Assembly: GCA_025355645.1 (NCBI GenBank)
Contig: JANXZG010000062.1
Coordinates: forward strand, 1-37,631
Direction of reading: 5' to 3'
Origin: Gammaproteobacteria bacterium
GTDB taxonomy: Bacteria; Pseudomonadota; Gammaproteobacteria; Steroidobacterales; Steroidobacteraceae
Length of the DNA stretch: 37,631 bases
Shown here: positions 35,159-37,631 of the stretch, piece by piece
Numbering within the stretch: position 1 is the first letter of the stretch
How the letters are laid out: each line of letters starts with the position of its first letter
The notes under the pieces: generated by a model
Seen by the model: only the letters and a program-made list of their open reading frames with translations
The model's database searches: none
What the model was told of the DNA's origin: nothing
Translations under genes and position numbers: made by a program

Positions 35159-36304
35159 ATGAACTCGTCCCAGCCCAAGTCCCTCGCTGATCGTCCTTGG
35201 CTTGACCCCAGTGCGGTCCCGCAGATCGCCATCGAAGGCATGACCAAGACCTACGGCGGCGTGACCGCGGTCGATAATGTCAGCCTGCGTATATTCAAAG
35301 GAGAGATGTTCGCACTCGTCGGTGCATCGGGCTGCGGCAAGACCACACTACTGCGCATGCTCGCAGGATTTGCGCAGCCGACCAGCGGCCGGTTGCTGAT
35401 CGAGGGCATCGACATGACCGGGGTGCGCCCGCATGAGCGCCCGGTCAACATGATGTTCCAGTCCTATGCGCTTTTTCCGCATATGACGGTCGAGGAGAAC
35501 GTGGGGTACGGCCTGCGGCTGCTGCCACTCGATAAATCCGTCAAGGCGAAGCGCGTGGATGAGGCGCTCGAGATGGTGCAGATGGGACAGTTGCGCAAGC
35601 GCAAGCCACACCAGCTCTCCGGCGGCCAGCGCCAGCGCGTAGCACTCGCGCGCGCATTGATCCGCCGGCCGAAGGTGTTGCTGCTCGATGAACCCTTGAG
35701 CGCGCTTGACAAGAAGTTGCGTGAAAAGACCCAGTTCGAGCTTATGAACATCCAGTACCAGGTGGGCATCACGTTTGTATTCGTGACCCATGACCAGGAC
35801 GAGGCGATGGCCCTCTCGACCCGCATCGCAGTGATGAACCGCGGCCAGGCCGTACAGGTGGGCACGCCGTCCGAAATCTACGAGTTTCCGCAAAGCCGCT
35901 TCGTCGCCGACTTCGTCGGCACGACCAACCTGTTCGAGGGAGTGGTGGAAGGCATGGACAGCGGCGTGGTACGCGTGCGCTGTGCGGAGACCGGGTGCGA
36001 TTTATATGTCGACGATCCTGGTCACGTCACCACGGGCCAGCAGATCTGGGTATCGCTGCGACCCGAGAAGATCCGTCTCGCCAAGCAGCCGGTTGCGGGC
36101 CTGCGCGTCAATCAGCTGAAGGGCAGCGTGCTAGAGCTTGGCTACCTGGGCAACCGCTCGATTTACCGAGTGAAAACCGAGAACGGCAAGATCGTGACAG
36201 TGTTTGCGCAGAACGAGCAGCGCACCTCGGAGTGGGCCATTGACTGGAGTGACGAGGTGTATTTGACCTGGACGGCCAACGCGGCGGTCTTCTTACAGCA
36301 ATGA
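35159..36304 (+). CDS. ABC transporter ATPase, PotA/PotG-like
   Basis: A 381-residue ATPase. Walker A GASGCGKTT, Q-loop MMFQSYALFPHMTV, signature LSGGQRQRVALARAL, Walker B LLLDEPLSALD and H-loop VTHDQDEAM are all intact. A C-terminal TOBE-type regulatory domain follows (VWVSLRPEKIRL, GSVLELGYLGNRSIY). It is the energy unit for the binding protein and permeases encoded at 22132-25550; no other ABC importer parts are in this operon. It lies 19 nt after the GcvT-like gene, and its stop overlaps the next start (ATGA). Confidence 0.92.
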   Translation: MNSSQPKSLADRPWLDPSAVPQIAIEGMTKTYGGVTAVDNVSLRIFKGEMFALVGASGCGKTTLLRMLAGFAQPTSGRLLIEGIDMTGVRPHERPVNMMFQSYALFPHMTVEENVGYGLRLLPLDKSVKAKRVDEALEMVQMGQLRKRKPHQLSGGQRQRVALARALIRRPKVLLLDEPLSALDKKLREKTQFELMNIQYQVGITFVFVTHDQDEAMALSTRIAVMNRGQAVQVGTPSEIYEFPQSRFVADFVGTTNLFEGVVEGMDSGVVRVRCAETGCDLYVDDPGHVTTGQQIWVSLRPEKIRLAKQPVAGLRVNQLKGSVLELGYLGNRSIYRVKTENGKIVTVFAQNEQRTSEWAIDWSDEVYLTWTANAAVFLQQ

Positions 36305-37416
36305 AACGCGCACGATGGCTGGGCCTGGTACTCGGCGCACTGGCATTAAGTGCGCAGGGATTTGCGCACCAGACTGAAAACGTCGTCCTGATTGTCTCCG
36401 ACGGGTTGCGCTGGCAGGAAGTGTTCAGCGGTGCCGATGCTGCGCTGATCAACGAGACCGATGGGGGCAGCTGGCTGCCCGAGAAGGAATTGCGGCGCCG
36501 ATACTGGCGTGCGGATCCTGCCGTCCGGCGCGAGCTGCTGTTCCCATTTCTATGGGGCACAGTCGCGAAGCAGGGTCAGATTTTTGGCAACCAAGCGAAG
36601 GGCAGCATCGCTCGGGTAACGAATGGCAAGGCGTATTCCTACCCCGGCTACAACGAGATGGCCACGGGCTACCCGAACGATGCCATCGACAGCAACGAAT
36701 TCGGGCCTAACCCCCATGCCACGGTGTTTGAATGGCTCAATACATTAGATGGCTATAAAGGCCATGTCGCTGTTTATGGCACCTGGAGCCGCTTCGACGA
36801 CATCTTCAACAAGAAGCGCAGCCATCTTGTCATGCAGACGGGTTGGCAGCTGCCGCCCCGCGATGCGCACGAGAGCCCGCGCGATGCGTTGCTAAGGGAG
36901 CTCTTTGCGAGCACCACGCAGTTTGACGAGGAAGACTGCCCGAATTCCTTCCTGCAGGTGCCACTGCTCGATTATGTGCGCAAGGGGGAGGCGAACGTAT
37001 TGTTCGTAGGCTACGGGGAGACCGACAACTGGGCGCATCAGGGCCGTTATGATCTCGTGCTCGACAGTGCTCATCGGTTCGATCACTTCGTCGAGCAACT
37101 GTGGCAGGCCATGCAATCAATGCCTAAGTACCAGGGAAAGACGACGTTCATCATCACCACCGATCATGGCCGCGGAAATGCGCCGATTGAGTGGAAGGAA
37201 CACGGGGCCGAGCAGCGCGGTTCCGAGAATATCTGGATCGCCGTCATGGGCCCGGATACGCGTCCTTTAGGCGAGCGGGGCAGGGTGGCGACCGTGGTGC
37301 AGGCGCAGATCGCCTCAACCGTTGCGGCGCTGCTGGGCAAGGATTATGTGCACGATGTCCCGCCGGCCGCTGCGCCCATCCGGGATGTTCTGGACCAGAC
37401 TTTCACGATGCACTGA
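36301..37416 (+). CDS. Exported alkaline-phosphatase-superfamily hydrolase
   Basis: A 371-residue protein with a signal peptide (LGLVLGALALSAQGFAHQ), hence periplasmic or secreted. Probable metal ligands are D34 (IVSDGLRWQEVF), D242 and H246 (GETDNWAHQGRYD), D288 and H289 (TTDHGRG) and H301 (EHGAE); S113 in YSYPGYNEMATG is a plausible nucleophile by position. The family contains phosphatases, phosphodiesterases, phosphonate monoester hydrolases and sulfatases; the substrate is not predictable. Translational coupling to the amine importer ATPase suggests it frees an amine from a phosphate or sulfate ester before uptake, which is inference. Start ATG 36301. Confidence 0.82.
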   Translation: MKRARWLGLVLGALALSAQGFAHQTENVVLIVSDGLRWQEVFSGADAALINETDGGSWLPEKELRRRYWRADPAVRRELLFPFLWGTVAKQGQIFGNQAKGSIARVTNGKAYSYPGYNEMATGYPNDAIDSNEFGPNPHATVFEWLNTLDGYKGHVAVYGTWSRFDDIFNKKRSHLVMQTGWQLPPRDAHESPRDALLRELFASTTQFDEEDCPNSFLQVPLLDYVRKGEANVLFVGYGETDNWAHQGRYDLVLDSAHRFDHFVEQLWQAMQSMPKYQGKTTFIITTDHGRGNAPIEWKEHGAEQRGSENIWIAVMGPDTRPLGERGRVATVVQAQIASTVAALLGKDYVHDVPPAAAPIRDVLDQTFTMH

Positions 37417-37441
37417 ACCCTGCGAGGTGGCCGCGCCCTTA

Positions 37442-37481
37442 GCGGGTTTTTTATATTATAATGATGACATAAAAACCCCGC
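37442..37481. promoter_or_regulatory. Palindrome enclosing TATAAT: terminator/operator region
   Basis: GCGGGTTTTTTAT (37442-37454) and ATAAAAACCCCGC (37469-37481) form an inverted repeat with 12 of 13 pairs and a 14-nt spacer. The spacer contains a perfect TATAAT (37457-37462), but no good -35 lies upstream. The left arm's T-run after GC-rich sequence could end the upstream operon; the palindrome could also be an operator for the next gene, whose RBS GGAGAGG starts 2 bp after it. Confidence 0.5.
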
Positions 37482-37492
37482 CGGAGAGGCAA

Positions 37493-37631
37493 ATGCGAAC
37501 AGTCAGGACAATGGGTCTGTTGGGTACGGGAGTGATCGGCGGTGGCTGGGCTGCGCGCGCGCTGCATTACGGCATCGACGTGATCGCCGCCGACGTCAAG
37601 CCGGAAATGGAAAGCTGGATACGCGGGGCAG
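37493..37631 (+). CDS. L-carnitine dehydrogenase-like protein (5' part only)
   Basis: The first 46 residues of a protein cut by the window end. The NAD-binding Rossmann motif GLLGTGVIGGGWAAR, followed by ALHYGIDVIAADVKPEME, is close to L-carnitine 3-dehydrogenases and more distantly to 3-hydroxyacyl-CoA dehydrogenases. L-carnitine dehydrogenase oxidises the beta-hydroxyl of carnitine to 3-dehydrocarnitine. Start ATG 37493 has GGAGAGG about 4 nt upstream. Its position after the amine-oxidation cluster supports a quaternary-amine theme, but with so little sequence the exact substrate is uncertain. Confidence 0.75.
   Translation, partial: MRTVRTMGLLGTGVIGGGWAARALHYGIDVIAADVKPEMESWIRGA

Overview
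The window reads as a GC-rich gammaproteobacterial chromosome segment. The evidence is a complete System I cytochrome c maturation operon (ccmABCDEFGHI) with gammaproteobacterial gene order, a tRNA-Leu with an encoded CCA end, and a sigma/Ser-Thr kinase pair plus an SBBP beta-propeller protein of the kind common in Xanthomonadales/Steroidobacter-like lineages. The lineage is an inference from gene content only. No phage, integrase, IS element, rRNA or CRISPR array was found.

Layout. 1-500: decayed DNA with a clear DUF1905 gene relic and an unrecognised fragment. 504-2691: divergent adenosine/adenine deaminase and an exported purine nucleoside permease (NUP) family protein. 2723-2809: tRNA-Leu(TAA). 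3033-6049: ECF-type sigma factor overlapping a membrane Ser/Thr kinase. 6137-9031: large secreted SBBP-repeat protein with an unusual C-terminal repeat. 9110-10414: MFS exporter. 10484-17032: ccm operon, in which nearly every junction is an overlap. 17271-19441 (minus): small membrane protein, crcB fluoride channel, APC permease. 19515-22030: class III aminotransferase converging on an exported P1-family (BapA/DmpA-like) peptidase.

22132-37631 is the most interesting part. It looks like one dispersed catabolic system for an amine, probably a quaternary or N-methylated one. Uptake: a polyamine-type ABC importer split over three places (binding protein 22132, permeases 23817-25550, ATPase 35159). 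Oxidation: an HD-domain protein with the metal-ligand pattern of PhnZ/TmpB/MIOX diiron oxygenases, translationally coupled to the binding protein; a Rieske oxygenase with the Glu bridge seen in quaternary-amine oxygenases; two tandem CrtI/PYROXD2-like FAD oxidoreductases; a GcvT-like one-carbon transferase. Downstream steps: a HemL-like aminotransferase and a betaine/aminoaldehyde-type dehydrogenase. Regulation: a TetR/BetI-like protein whose C-terminus resembles the first half of a Rieske domain. A secreted alkaline-phosphatase-superfamily enzyme ends the plus-strand operon. The window closes at the start of an L-carnitine-dehydrogenase-like gene behind a palindromic control region.

Proposed flow (inference): the binding protein and ABC importer bring in the amine. 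The Rieske, HD and FAD enzymes hydroxylate or demethylate it. The GcvT-like protein passes the methyl carbon to tetrahydrofolate. The aminotransferase and aldehyde dehydrogenase feed the carbon skeleton to central metabolism. The actual substrate cannot be read from the sequence.
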